64,000 nt of DNA from Escarpia spicata (Eukaryota > Annelida > Polychaeta > Sabellida > Siboglinidae), in the NCBI GenBank assembly GCA_963995525.1, contig OZ023209.1, forward strand, positions 16,951,807 to 17,015,806, given 5' to 3'. Positions 25,759 to 37,663 of this stretch are shown in pieces. The notes below the pieces were generated by a model. It was not told where the DNA came from and did no database searches. It saw only the letters and a list, made by a program, of their open reading frames with translations. How positions within the stretch are numbered: the first letter of the stretch is position 1; each line of letters opens with the position of its first letter. The position numbers and the translations under genes are program-made.

Positions 25759-28530
25759 TTATCTTATATCAAGAGAGGATGAAGAGAAAAGATTGGCATG
25801 AAACGACACACGAAAATAACAGTACTTGGTAGCAGACTGAGCTTTAAATGTACAAGGAATGAGTAAGGAAAGATTGTCACAGAGAGCACGGGAAACACAC
25901 GAAGACGGTATATAAGAAGGAAAAACCAACGCTAAGATGGAGAGACCGTATGAAGAGATATCTCAATGGGACTGGAATGACAGAATCATTCCCGACGACA
26001 TCAACGTTTCTTTTAACGTCGATATGGATACATGTTTTTTTATTAAGAAGCTGAGCATAATTGGTGCATAATATAACATCAATCACTTATAGATACTCCG
26101 AAAGCTGTTGTCGACGAATATGGCAAGTAATGATTTACTTTAAAGTACAGAGTCAAAACAACATTGACAACGGAAGTACAGTTATCTTTTTAGCTAAGTA
26201 TACAGCATATTAACAATAACGGTTAACAAACGCTGGCAAGATAACAAAAAACCGTCGATGTGACGTATACATTTAGTTGTTGACGCGGTCAAGCACGCGC
26301 TTGCATAGATACGCAATTATTTCAGCGCAAGACAAAACAGTCCCTGAAATTTGTTAGGTGTGTAATTGTTTATTGTATTCGTATTATAAATATCGGCAAA
26401 AATGCTCAACCTCCCAATGGCGCTACCCACACATATAGGCAGAAAACTAGTTCACGAAGTAGTTGTAGGTCCATTCAACAAATATGACATAATCTTGGAC
26501 AATCTGTCAACAGGCTGCGCGTGTTCTCTATGATTGCTGCAAGTTGAAATCAATCGCTTAATATAACGACCGTCAAAATCCTTAACCAACGGAGAATTGA
26601 CAGATCCGCTACTTCGCGGTTTGCCTACGTCTCAATCAAAATTATATTCGTGACCTCTGTCATACTTTCTTTCTTGGCAAACAAACTTACTCTAATCGAG
26701 CTAGCGTAGACGACTTGCACCTCGGACGCATAAATCTACGATCATGCAAAGTGACGCCTCTTTTTCAAAATATATGTAACATTTATCACCTTCCATAGCG
26801 CAATTCCATCGTACGGACCACAAAACGCGTGTGAAACGTAACTTAACAAACGCAGGAAACATCGGCACTTCAGTCATGGACGAGATCGTCTCGCAACATA
26901 TGAAATGAACGCTTACACAATATACTTACATCTACCCTCATGCCAATATCATAGCAATACGAATAGTATTTGACAAGTATAGCATGTTGCGCTATAGAGC
27001 AAAGGTAACGATGTTGTGTGTTTTCTAACGTTCGGGTCAATATTGCCATCCCGATAGTTAGGTATAAACTACAACTATTTCGGTATGAAACCTCCTAGGA
27101 ACTAGATAAAACAGTCCCTCCACATTTGTCATTTTAAAAACTGCTTTATGCTTTGTTATAGAGAAAAGGACCAGAATGTCAATAACAAAATATACGACGG
27201 AATGTGCGAACGCTCCATGTGTTCGGCAGCCATTTTCGATGGCTCCATTGAATTTTTGCTAGGCAATAGGTCACCTGATGGATATTTCAATTTCGAAAAT
27301 ATTAAAGCCGTTTCTACTTTCCGAAGGGTCGAAGACGAATTCCTGAACGGCTAGCGCTCATGATACACCGCTTCTATGAGACAAAAGTTTATATACATAT
27401 ACATACAGACATACATGATACGTGCACATATGCACGCATGCACGCATGCACGCATGCATGCATGCATACACGCATACATGCATACATACATTCATACATA
27501 CATACATACATGCAACCATACGTATACCTCTATTATAGCAAATAAATACACAGTGTTTATTCATGTATATATCAATATGCTAACTTGGAGGCAGTTAAAG
27601 TGCATCTCCTGCGATGTGTCGATGTCCGCTAGCCATTTTTGTGTTCGCCCGCTTCCTGTGACCATTAGCCACTGATCTACAAAGTGGTGCTGTATTAAAA
27701 ATAGAAACTTGGCATGGATATCCACACTGTGACATTCTTCAAATCCAGTCGACGCACCGTTTGAAAATCCAAGTTTTTTTCCAAAATGGCCGACATTAAA
27801 AACTAATATTTTTGCGGTGATTTAAATGATTTATTTAATCTTTTTTTTTCAAGCTGACCAATCTAAAGTCGTATTTTCAAATATATCTGAACATCCAAGA
27901 TTGCAGCATTATTTTCAAGATGGCTGTCCTTTTAACATTTCTATATATTTTCAGTTTTCAAATTGACTCATCGTTGAATAGTCTGCATTGCATTCAAAGC
28001 ATGCCAATGTATGTTTTGCACTGGATATCATTCCTGAATTATGTCCTTGTACCTAAACATGCTATTACTGATATATACTGCTACATAGTGCTGCACAGGC
28101 GATACTACAATGATAGCATTGTAAACCTTCGATTTTTGTATTTCTTGTAGCGACATTTCCAGCGAAACGTGTTCATTTTCTACAAATAAATGAGTATGTT
28201 GTACATATTGGTAGATAGTGGATGTATGATTTGAACCTAGCTATGAATAAGCACGCATCACAAACAATCAGCGAATGGCCATTCCGCCTGCAGACGAATA
28301 CGATCAGCTGTTCTCTATCTAAAACGAAGTTTTCAAAGCCATCATCACATCGCGATTTGAACTGCTGAATTTCAGTTATATAAGTTATTACATAGCGCAG
28401 TATCGAGTCACTGTAACTGCATTTTACACCTTACGTCCTAGCAGACCTGATCAATCGAGCACCATCTCGACTTTTCTGGGATACATTCAGCCACGCTGCA
28501 ATTAATGCGCGAAAACTATTCGTACACAAA
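25759..28530. other. Intergenic sequence after copy D
   Basis: No gene recognised. About 25770-25990 has weak resemblance to a LINE 3' tail in broken frames. A (CATA)n/(CATG)n microsatellite lies at about 27400-27520. Short open frames at 27148 and 27920 have no motif. Confidence 0.45.
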
Positions 28531-28534
28531 TACC

Positions 28535-28725
28535 TACCACTGTCTATTGCCAGGTAATCGTGCAAACAGCTGAGTGAATTGGAGCAACGTAGAGTAAACT
28601 GATTTGCCCAAGTATTCGAAACGGCAACAGAAGATTCCAGCTCGGGTTCTCGACTGAGAGTCCGGTGCTCTAGTTACTGCGCCGTCACGGGCCACAACAT
28701 CGCCCATCTGCAACGGATGCAGACT
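28535..28725 (-). mobile_element. tRNA-derived SINE
   Basis: The minus strand has a tRNA-like head (TGACGGCGCAGTAACTAGAG, A-box type; decayed B box GAACCCGAGCTGGAATC). A body follows containing CTTGGGCAAATCAGTTTACT, CACTCAGCTG and ACCTGGCA, the conserved central/tail pattern of several invertebrate SINE families. Confidence 0.6.
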
Positions 28726-28879
28726 GTGCGACTGATATAGTCCACGCTCTACCATTAATCAAGTACACAAGCCAACAACTACGCTAACTGTGTCAGCGGT
28801 CCACGAAATCGTTAATGCGTGTCATCAGGGCAGCATACCATGACCTGCAACAATTGGCATTTGTTACGCAACATCAACT

Positions 28880-29698
28880 CATAGAGGTCAGTGTCAACTG
28901 CTAACGCCCAAGCCAACTCCAGTCATTGTAACAACGATGAGGAACTCTCTGCCTACCGGGTCAATATAAAGCAACAACACACCCCAAACTAGCGCACCAG
29001 GTAACAACAAGAACAATCTCATACACGTCAACCGCACTACAGATTTTCTGAGATATACAGGTAAATCCGTGAACACTAAATTTGCCTTGGTGAACACCCG
29101 ATCGGTCAGAAATAAGGCAGATTTTTATCAACGATTACGTTGTTGAACACCACCTAGAAATCATCGCACTGACAGAAACCTGGCTCTCACACGACGACAA
29201 TGCTGACATCAACCCACTGACGGCGGGCGGCTACAATCTATGTCATCTGCCACTCAAGAACCGTCGAGGTGGTGGGGTCGGAGTTCTCTACAAATCAACC
29301 TTTAACATGATTTCTGAAACTTATTTAACGACTGATACTGTTGAACGTCTGAGTGTTACACTACAATGCCCGGACGCAGCAACGTCCGAATATACGTAAT
29401 ATATCGTCTCCCGTCGTCATCTCTGTCTCATGATGTTATGGACGATCTAGGCGATATGCTTAGCTCAGCTGCAACCCACCCAAATGAAGCAATTATACCT
29501 GGCGATTTTAACGTTCACTAGGCGCGATGAACCTTCGACTCTTATAGACAACGACGGTTTTGTACAGCATGTGACAAGTGCGACGCATGTGAGTGGAAAC
29601 ACACTTGATATGTTGATTACTTCCCGTGCATCTACCCTACACTCGACACCTGTAAGGCCGACTACTCTGCTTAAAGATCTTCTATGTACTTATATGCT
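28880..29698 (+). pseudogene. L2-like LINE, part 1: endonuclease
   Basis: In shifting + frames one reads ALVNTRSVRNKAD, IIALTETWLSHDD, RRGGGVGVLYKST, VYRLPSSSLSHDV and IIPGDFNVH, ordered motifs of an L2/CR1-group AP endonuclease. Frameshifts break it. The reading is cut at about 29695 by the Gypsy element. The same LINE appears to resume at 32580 and again at 41576. Confidence 0.8.
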
Positions 29699-29699
29699 A

Positions 29700-29953
29700 G
29701 TCAATATCACCAAACAGTGAGTATAATTAGAGAAACATTTAATACTGGCAGAACAACTGAGAAACACATGTGGTCACTTCCACAAACAAGATGGCAGACA
29801 CTGTAATATAATTGGTCAGAGTCTGGTCAATGGTCACTAGAGGGTGGTTCAATAATAACAATGAGAAACGTGCCACTGACATAAAATAGCATGGACTGCA
29901 ATGTCAGTGAATACAACATAGTTCACATATCATGGAATGAGAAACATAACAGT
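29700..29953 (-). repeat. 3' LTR of the Gypsy element
   Basis: Directly follows the polypurine tract in element orientation and begins TGTTATGTTTCTC. Only one LTR is present, so its far end is approximate. Confidence 0.5.
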
Positions 29954-29977
29954 CCTCCCTTCCAGATTGTTCGTTGC

Positions 29978-30979
29978 TCATTCCTCAATAAGCCTCTTCG
30001 GCCGAATACCAAAATTAACGCGGGTCGAACGACGAGGTACCAAGGGCTGATCAACAGGGACAGGCGGTTCATCATTCATGGCTTCGTCAACGGAACGGGC
30101 AAGTCGGGAACACCGTTGTCGTATTGCTGCTGATCCGTTTTTGTAGGACGTTAAGTCGCGAATAGTGCAGAATGCTTCAGATTGCGCTGGCGGTTCGTTG
30201 TTGGAACGGAACGCGACTTCAGCTGATCTTCGTGTCGGCGGCAATGTCCATCAGGTCCTTGGACAATGAACATTTTCTTTCCGGCATGACCAGTCACTTT
30301 TCCAGCCACTAATTTTGGACGATTTTTTGTGAAATCTCTGTAATGGGCATATGCACCGTATTTCGGCTTGGCTGGCAATGTTGATTTCTTCTTGTTTTCT
30401 CTTTGTGCACATGTTGTTGTAGAACGGAGAGAGAAGACCGCAGCTGGTGTCCGAGCATCAGTTCAGCTGGAGTACGACGAATACTGCAATTTGGAGTGAC
30501 ACGGTATTGCTGGAGGAATTCTAGCAATGCCAGATGTTTCGACTTCCTCTCCCTTCTGACAGCTCGTTTCATGGCAACATGCCGTTCAGCTTCACCGTTC
30601 GATGGTGGGTGAAATGGCGCAGAAGTGCGATCGAGTGTGCATTGCACCAGTCAGCGAACGTCTTTGCGGCGAACTGCGGGTCATTGTCTCAGGCAGGCCC
30701 CAGCAAACAAGTCATCGAGCGCGGATGTAGTAGTCTCCGATGTCGGATATTGTTTAATTTAAGTACGTGCGGCCATTTCGAGTGGGCATCCATCACGACC
30801 AACCACATGTCATCTAGGAACGGACCGGCAAAATCAATATGAGTGCGCTGCCATGGGCGGTCCGGAACGGGCCATGCAGACAGATTTCCAGGTTGATTTG
30901 GGCTTGTTTCGGCACAAGCTGTGCAGTTCTTGCAGTGGGCGGCGATGTCGACCTCGATATTAGGCCACCACACATGCAT
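29978..30979 (-). pseudogene. Gypsy integrase and pol C-terminus
   Basis: Readable segments are an HHCC-type zinc finger and core start (30979-30689: AAHCKNCTAC, WQRTHIDFAGPF, VVMDAHSKWP), a later core segment with PPSNGEAERHV (30647-30309) and the C-terminal tail ending RRSTRVNFG (30244-29978). Frameshifts separate all segments, so no integrase can be made. Confidence 0.85.
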
Positions 30980-32543
30980 GCGTGCGAGCGAGTGACTTCG
31001 TGCGCACTATTCCAATGTGCGTCAAGTGCAGCATGTTGAGGACCCTAGCACGAAGTGTAGTCGGAATTATGACTCGGGATTCGCGTAGAAGGACACCATC
31101 CTTCGATGTGATCTCCGTCTGGGCGTTCAGGTAAGTACGGACTTTGTCCTTATCCTGATTATGCGGCCATGCAAAGAAGTTTAGCACCTTTGTCAGAATC
31201 TGGTCCTTTCTGGTGTAGTCGGCGACGGTTTTCGCAGAGAGCGGCAAATTGAGAATGACCTGCATGTCGAGCAAGTTCACTTCATTGTCGATTTCGGCTA
31301 TGCTCTCCTCTTTGTCGAAGTTCGGATCGGGACCAATGGGCAGGCGAGACAGAGCATCTGCGTTGGCGTGATGAGCAGACTGTCTGTAGACGATGTGGTA
31401 ATCGTAGCCCATCATTATCAGTGCCCATCGCTGCAGTCGCTGTAGCGTCATCACTGGTAAACTCTTCTCTGGATTAAAGATGGCCAGCAGAGGTTTGTGA
31501 TCTGTGGTGAGCTGGAAGTGGCGACCACTCATGTACTGATGGAATTTCCTCACACCGAAAATTATTGACAGTGCTTCCTTCTCCACCTGGCTGTAATTCT
31601 TCTCTGCCGACGTCAGCGTTTTGCAGGCGATGGCGATCGGTTCCTCAGTGCCATCCGGTGCACACTGAGAAATAACAGTCCCGATGCCATAAGACGATGC
31701 GTCGGCGGCCAGAGATATCGGCCTAGTTGGATCGTAGTGGACCATGCGCGTTTTCTGGGCCAGCATCTCCTTCAGTCGGTTGAACGTCCATTTGGCGCCT
31801 TGTCTGCGCAGTCGGTTTAGAGGGGCGCAGATGGTAGAGAATGATGGCAAAAACTTTCCGTAATAGTTCAGCTTGCCGATTAAGCTTTCCAGCTGTTTAA
31901 CGTTCTCGGGCGTCGGAAACTTGACGATGGCGTTGACGCGTTCCTCAGACGGTTTGAGACCATCTGCTGAGATCAAATGTCCTAGGTATGTGACCTGCTG
32001 TCGGAAGAACTCACTCTTGTCAAGTTGCAGTCTCATTCCATACTCGTTCAACGCAGAGAGGACCTGCTTGTGGTTTTGCAGGTGTTCTTCCTTCGTCCGT
32101 CCGGTGACGATCGTATCGTCCAGGTAGGCAGTCACATATGGAATGCCGGAGATCATATTATCGACTAACTTCTATAAAATGGTCGACGCTGGTGCCGGTC
32201 CAAACGACAATCGATTGTACCGGAACAGTCCTCTGTGCGTGTTTATAAAGAGTGGTTGCTTAGTGGCGTCATCTAGCTCTACTTGTAGATATGCGTCGGA
32301 CATGTCAAGCTTTGAAAAGTGCTGACCTCCTTGCAGCTTGGCGAACAGTTCGTCTACCCTCGGAATGGGGTGCTGATCTACGTGCAGCTGAGGATTTACA
32401 GTCACTTTATAGTCTCCGCAGATGAGCATTTTTCCGTTCGGCTTCTGCACGACGACAATGGGCGTCGCCCATTCACTGTGATCGACACGAATTATGATGC
32501 CCAAATCTTCGAGACGATGTAGCTCTTTGTCAACGGCATTCAT
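30960..32543 (-). pseudogene. Gypsy reverse transcriptase-RNase H
   Basis: Two in-frame blocks (32543-32172 and 32156-30960) are separated by one nonsense codon just before the KLVDNM segment. RT motifs include WATPIVVVQKPNGKM, FSKLDMSDAYLQ and the catalytic AYLDDTIV. RNase H follows with SLAADASSYGIG, SQVEKEALSII, LTTDHKPLL and NADALSRLP. The 398-residue block is otherwise open, implying fairly recent insertion. Its end (HLTHIGIVRTKSLAR) is the start of the integrase finger, then the frame shifts. Confidence 0.9.
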
Positions 32544-32579
32544 GCAACTGAATGGTACTGGTCTCGATATCTACAACGC

Positions 32580-32810
32580 ATTGGCTGTGTGACTATGTGG
32601 CACACGGAAGAGTTGTCCAGTGCGAAGCGTGACCTCCGCCGCGCCGAGCGCCGATGGCGAAAGACGCGACTCGCTGTCCACAGACAGATTTATACGACGC
32701 TTCGAGACGAGTACTGCCGACAACTTGCCGCTACGAAGGCCAGTCATTTCTGCACAGTGATACATGAAGCTGGACACAACATGAAAACAACGAAATCCAG
32801 CGTCACCAAT
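32580..32810 (+). pseudogene. L2-like LINE, part 2: linker before RT
   Basis: The + frame reads WHTEELSSAKRDLRRAERRW, then YCRQLAATKASHF and KSSVTN. This is the K/R-rich linker between endonuclease and RT in L2/CR1-group LINEs. The reading is cut at 32810 by the Mutator-like element and continues as ALLGRYAPSQLPES from 41585. Confidence 0.75.
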
Positions 32811-33277
32811 GGGGCTCTGTATTCCCCGGAACGTTTCCGGAACGGATTTTTAAAGTCACCTACCACTCGTTGTATGCTTCGCCTCGGACTGATATTTCAC
32901 ACATAGTTAAATATTGATATAACATGACGTCTTGAAATATTAAGGCATAATATCTACATTAATGTCGCGGAACGTCGATGAAACGGATTTTTGAGTTCAC
33001 CTACCATTCGGTGTATGCTTCGCATGAGACTGACACTTCGCATATAGTTAACTATTGATATAATAGAACATGTCCATCAATATAAAGTCATAATATATAC
33101 AATACCATATATCCATGTGCGATGGAACGTCACTGAACGTCGATCGAAGATGGAATTAAGTCGTGAGTGTGGTGCGTGTGCTTGCATGTGTGTAATATCA
33201 TATACCAGTAGTACATATCTGCTGACTATATTTACTATATATATATATATATATATAGTATGTATAGTATATATATT

Positions 33278-33425
33278 GATTTTTTCATCATAAATATTTA
33301 AAATGTTACACAGTTGTGGTTGTTTGTTTTTCAATGTATATATATGTATATATATATATATATACATTGAAAAACAAACAACCACAACTGTGTAACATTT
33401 TAAATATTTGATGAAAAAATCAATG
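33278..33425. repeat. Hairpin within the left TIR
   Basis: About 65-bp arms (ttgattttttcatc ... gatgaaaaaatcaa) around a TA-rich loop, nearly perfect. The right TIR has only one of the two arms, so the second arm was added at the left end. Confidence 0.85.
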
Positions 33426-33638
33426 TACAATTCAAAAGTCTGAAACAGTCCAGCCCTCAGCTATCCTATACAGCCAAATGTAATTAATTGGAACACAACT
33501 ATTGATTTTTTAGTTCATTACTGGTTAACCTTATGTCCTTATTATTCACATTAGTACATACGCCAACCATACTAACGTTGACTCACGTATCGGTTATTAG
33601 TCCATCAAATCATTATGCCCGCTACACAGCACACATGT

Positions 33639-33776
33639 GTACATTGTGGACACAACCACTTCTGTGGGAGAACAGCAGGGTCCTCTAATCCAACACACAC
33701 CTTGTGATGCCAGGTGTCACAGATATCACAACAAACCATGTCAGCACAAAAGTTGGGAAGACCACAGTGGCATGGA
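33639..33776 (-). CDS. PHD finger encoded in the left TIR
   Basis: The minus-strand frame reads PCHCGLPNF, MVCCDICDTWHHKVCVGLED and KWLCPQC. This gives the C4-H-C3 zinc ligands of a PHD finger (CxC, CCxxC, WHxxC, CPxC). It is probably the last exon of the transposon protein and follows the Ulp1 segment at 34151. PHD fingers bind histone tails, so a chromatin-targeting role is plausible but inferred. The frame is open in both TIR copies. Confidence 0.7.
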
Positions 33777-33926
33777 ACTAGTATTACATATGATGTAGTC
33801 TTTGTTTATTTACATATGATGCAGTCTTTGTTTTTGCTGGAACCTTCTTATCCGGGGGAAAATGGAGAAAGTACCATTGTTGAAACAACTGATCAGTTGG
33901 CTCCGCAAATCGTCTTGTTTGAATTC

Positions 33927-34589
33927 TCACATTATCTTTTCTTCTGGAAAATTATCAAATCCACCCTGGCAGAATTCAAACATGTTGGCGATGGCGTACA
34001 TGCCGCAGTCAGATCCCATTACCTGTGTGCTGAGAGAAGGAACTAGTATCACCAGCTGCTCATCAGTAGATCCATAGATCTGGGCCAGCAGTATCTGAAA
34101 TGAGGCTGGTAACTCCGGGTAACCTGAAAAAAGACTATCAAGCAAACACACACGACTGTCTCCGGCTCTCTGAAATGATGCGACTCAGTGAGAATGTCCA
34201 GTGTAGTGGACCTGGACAGAAGGTGCTGGAGTACGCTGAAAGGATATTGTGGGTATCTCCCAGTGTTGTCTCTTGTCACTGAACTGTAGGGCGAAGCTAC
34301 AACATTGCATGCCTTTTATTGCGGGGAACTGCTCACGCATCATATCATGTGCTGCATTGATTACTATATCATCCAACCATTTCCCACTCTGAATAGAGTA
34401 GTTATCTTGAAATGACAGCTGGCGTGTGGGGACCCAAAACCTGCGTTGATTGCTAGTCTGCTCAGTGTCTGATTTATCACTGCTAGCCCGATTAATCTCA
34501 CAATGAACATCTATAAAATCCGCATCATGCTCATCATCTATCAAATGTTTTGGCTTCCTAAGACTAAGCCTCTTTCTTCCCCGTCTCAC
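33927..34589 (-). pseudogene. Ulp1/SENP-type (C48) cysteine protease domain
   Basis: The first block (34589-34185) has SFQDNYSIQSGKWLDDIVIN, the usual start of an Ulp1 domain, and ends VHYTGHSH followed by a stop (34187-34185) just after the histidine, where family members normally continue with an aromatic residue. The second block, in the same frame (34151-33927), has VCLLDSLFSGYP and the catalytic-cysteine motif GSDCGMYAIA. Such domains cleave SUMO-like modifiers and are common passengers in Mutator-like elements. A single nonsense codon separates the halves. Confidence 0.75.
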
Positions 34590-35373
34590 CCACCATGTTA
34601 ACTGGAGTTAGTGTATGTTTGATATGTGGGGGAGATGCGTCAAGATCACTAAGCAAACCGTTTGTTACCGTGTCAAATGTTACATGAAGCGTTGATTTGT
34701 TACGCGCACGACTGGGAGTGGAACATTTCACGTGGATGACTGGGGTGTCTGGTTGATCTGCTAAACTGACATCCTGTGGACCATCATGCTCTACTCTAGA
34801 CCTGTTAACCTGGCTGTCTGCTGTCAAGTCCAACAGCTTACTAGAATCGGGAGCAGGATTTACCTCATAATCATTGGTCCTAGGCTTCTTTAAACCACCC
34901 TTCTTATCTATCCGTTTCCTGCTGTTTCGTTTAAGCTGCGAAAGGTTTAGTGTTCTCTTTACACGTGTTGTTGACAATCCAATGATTATTCTCGCTGCTA
35001 GAATGTGGTAGCCGTTACCGGTGGAAGGACACTGACACTTCTCATTTGGGAATAGCGATACTGCATACTTACCCCCCCCCCCCCCACGACTACCCTCTAC
35101 CATAAATGCTCTCATCTCTAATACATGTCTTAGCCTGCCTTCTCGCACCACTGCATCTGCTAGGGCTCTCTGTGATACGTCTCTCTGTTATGCATTGCGT
35201 TCTTCACTTGGCGTATCATCCACCGCAGTCAGATTAACCTCACTCACTTGTCTATGTACTTCATCATCCTTTGTGGTCTCTTCCTGTGCACTGTCTGTGG
35301 TCATTCGCTTAATTATGTTAACTATTTCTTGTGGCTGACAAACTTTCTTAGGCATATGGGTGAAGAGGTTCAT
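34564..35373 (-). pseudogene. SWIM zinc-finger region of the transposon protein
   Basis: The frame 35151-34564 starts near KYAVSLFPNEKCQCPSTGNG, followed by YHILAARIIIG. This is the SWIM pattern CxCP-x(n)-CxH found after the transposase core in Mutator-like proteins. The third cysteine position is Gly, so metal binding is probably lost. The rest is a basic, low-complexity linker (KRNSRKRIDKKGG) and an acidic/Ser-rich stretch leading to Ulp1 in another frame. The small frame 35373-35188 lies just upstream, next to the Penelope insertion. Confidence 0.6.
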
Positions 35374-35758
35374 CGAACTGGGTAGTTCAAATGAGTGATA
35401 TTTTTACTTATTTCGCAGTCAGTTTACCTTTTGTTCTCGTGACGTTTCGACTGCTTTCAGCAGTCTTCTTCAGATGACTACCGCTAGGTGGCGATACGGT
35501 AGTCCTTCAGCGCAGACGTAGTCACTCAGGTGTGTGCCCCCACGGCTGCGCTCTGGGTGGCTCTTCACGAAATCGTCATAGATGTGTGAAAGCCGGTACC
35601 GTCGTTCGTCTCGGTTCATGCAGGCCTTGGTTTTCTAATCCAGATCGCTTCTTTGATGCCTATTGTCCTCCAGTCCGACTCCCTGTCCACACATTTGGCC
35701 CACACCCCTTCTACTATGTGATTTTGCTGTGTCATGTGGTCTGTGATGGCTGATTTGT

Positions 35759-36316
35759 TCATCTCCTTTTCCGATTTTTTCTGTTGTTTCTGGTGTAGGG
35801 TCTGTTCATTGTTGCTTTGCCTGCATCGTCCCTGTGTTCTGTGATGCAGGTTCCAAGTGTGCGTTTAGTTTGTCCGATGTATGTGGCGTTGCAGTTCTTA
35901 CATGATATAGCGTACACTCCTTCACATATCTTGTGTGGTTCCACTTTGTCTTTTGGTCCTACCATTGACCTCTTGATGGTGTTGAGAGGTTTCATTGCTG
36001 TGTTCACTTTGTATTTCTTCATGATGCGTGATGTGGTTTCGGATAATCCTTGGACATACGGAAGTACCACCATGCCTTTGCCTTTGCCCTTGTCTTTTTC
36101 CACAGTCTTCTTCCTGGTGTTAGCTTCACTCTTTTGTTTCATCTTTCTCTGTACCGTTGATATGGTCCACTGTGGATACCCGCATCTCCGTATGACTTCT
36201 TTGATGTGTTCTCTTTCTTTGTGTTTATCTTCCTCCTCTGTGACAAACGTTTCACATCTGCTTAGTAGCGCAGGATCACTCCCATCTCCTGGTGTAATGG
36301 ATGGTGTGAGGAGCAA
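35759..36316 (-). pseudogene. Penelope GIY-YIG endonuclease
   Basis: Contains EGVYAISCKNCNATYIGQTK, then RTLGTCITEHRD, the GIY-YIG core and downstream E-H motif. The residue where Penelope proteins usually have the catalytic Arg (R in TR-x-x-EH) is Cys. After THYTR-type sequence the frame shifts and ends NRKNRKRR-stop, so the usual C-terminal extension is lost. The inverted arm preserves that extension on the + strand (KKAIWIRKTKACMNRDEGRY). Confidence 0.85.
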
Positions 36317-36398
36317 TTTAGATATTGTTCCGTGTGGGTACTCTTTCGGACGATCAGCAGTTTCACTTTCCCCGATTCCTTTCTGACTAGTAATGTGA

Positions 36399-36719
36399 CT
36401 AAAATAGCATATTTCCTTCCATTTCCTCTTCGTGTGTAAATGTTATGCTGTTAGTTTCATCCACTGTAAGATGGTCGGTCAGGTGTTGTGTCATCCCTGC
36501 CTTTATAACTTCTAGAAGGTCATCAACATAGCGTTTCCACATTCTTGGTTTACATGTGACAGGGGCTGTGGTGATGGCTTCTTTCTCGAGATGTTCCATG
36601 AAGAGGTTGGCAACAATGGGGGACACAGGGCTACCCATGGCTGTGCCAGATTTATGTTGGTATACAGTGTTTCTGATTGTGAAGTAGGTTGTGTTCAGAA
36701 CAAAGTCCAGTAGTTCCAT
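36399..36719 (-). pseudogene. Penelope reverse transcriptase fragment
   Basis: Reads MELLDFVLNTTYF, QHKSGTAMGSPVSPIVANLF and MWKRYVDDLLEVI, the C-terminal half of a Penelope RT with the catalytic YVDD. The N-terminal half is missing (5' truncation at the inverted-arm junction). A frameshift separates it from the endonuclease block. Confidence 0.85.
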
Positions 36720-36753
36720 AATGTCTTCTATTTCCAGTCTCGTCCGGTCTGCT

Positions 36754-37168
36754 ACAATGAACAGACCCTACACCAGAAACAACAGAAAAATTCGGAAAAG
36801 GAGATGACAAATCAGCCATCACAGACCACATGACACAGTAAAATCACATAGTAGACTGGATGTGGGCCAAATGTGTGGACAGGGAGTCGGACTGGAGGAC
36901 AAGAGGCATCAAAAAAGCGATCTGGATTAGAAAAACCAAGGCCTGCATGAACCGAGACGAAGGACGGTATCGGCTTTCACACAGCTACGACGATCTCTTG
37001 AAAAGCCACCCTGGGCGCTGCCGGGGGGGGGGGGGCACACACCTGAGTGACTACGTCTGCGCTGAAGGACTACCATGTCGCCATCTAGCGGTAGTCATCT
37101 GAAGAAGACTGCTGAAAGCGGTCGAAACGTCACGAGAACAAAAGGTAAACTGACTGTGAAATAAGTAA
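36754..37168 (+). repeat. Inverted 3' arm of the Penelope-like element
   Basis: Reverse complement of 35391-35812. Encodes in + frame WIRKTKACMNRDEGRYRLSH, the expected segment after GIY-YIG. Carries a (G)12 run at about 37022. Confidence 0.8.
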
Positions 37169-37663
37169 AATATAACTCATTCTTAGGCATAATAATATCT
37201 TCACGATCACAAACACATGACTTGTACCTCTCTTAAAGTGTGCAGTTACATACACTTGCAAAACAGCATCTAATCGCAGCTTGGTTGTAGTTCTGAAGCA
37301 GTCTAAACAGAGAACAATCACATCAACGGGGGCTTCTTTCCATTGCAATAGGTCTTTAATCACACGGTTCATGCTCTCCGAAATAGTGTTGGTAATGCCA
37401 GAGTATGGACCATACAAGTCGAGGGGAGCCAACACAAACTTTGCAGAATGACGAATATTGCCTGGCTTCATCTCACTGTTGAAATGGACTACCAAAAAAG
37501 AAATGCCTCGGATTGCTGCCACCTGATCAATGGATGCTTTCAGCAAGTCATACAAGCCAGGGGTCACCTGTCCAGCACGTTCAGGACATCTCTTTCTGGA
37601 ACAGAAACAACAGGAATTATGGCATGGGCACAAAGAACAGGGAAGTCCTCCTCGGACAAGCAT
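37150..37663 (-). pseudogene. Mutator-like transposase C-terminal segment
   Basis: Minus-strand ORF with a cysteine cluster (CSLCPCHNSCCFCSRKRC), then LDLYGPYSGITNTISESMNR, VIKDLLQWKEAPVD and VLCLDCF. The TN-x-SESMN-x-x-KDLL-x-WKE pattern is typical of the region after the DDE core of Mutator-like transposases. The upstream DDE core is not seen, and the downstream end is cut by the Penelope insertion at about 37168. Confidence 0.55.

Larger units (their letters stand above)
29699..32578 (-). mobile_element. Ty3/Gypsy LTR retrotransposon, 5'-truncated
   Basis: On the minus strand the order is RT, RNase H, integrase, polypurine tract (GGAAGGGAGGA), then one LTR (about 29953 down to 29700, starting TGTTATG). 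Gag, protease and the 5' LTR are absent: the element ends within the RT N-terminus at about 32578, where L2-like LINE sequence resumes. Confidence 0.85.
32811..33862. repeat. Left TIR of the Mutator-like element
   Basis: Reverse-complement match to 40535-41575 over nearly its whole length, including a PHD-finger coding stretch (33639-33776). The outermost ~128 bp are tandemly duplicated here (32838-32965 and 32966 onward, both containing a ttcacctaccattcg...tgtatgcttcgc core) but single on the right. An extra hairpin lies at 33278-33425. Confidence 0.85.
35391..37168 (-). mobile_element. Penelope-like element with inverted 3' arms
   Basis: The minus-strand element encodes RT (36719-36399) and GIY-YIG endonuclease (36316-35759). 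The sequence after the endonuclease (35391-35812) recurs as an inverted ~415-bp arm at 36754-37168. Compound inverted or tandem copies are known for Penelope-like elements. It interrupts the Mutator-like element's coding region. Confidence 0.85.

Noticed and set aside
27358..27675. Cys/His/Met-rich ORFs on both strands
   Set aside because: Produced by a CATA/CATG microsatellite.
35817..36386. 189-codon + strand ORF
   Set aside because: Antisense shadow of the Penelope GIY-YIG ORF.
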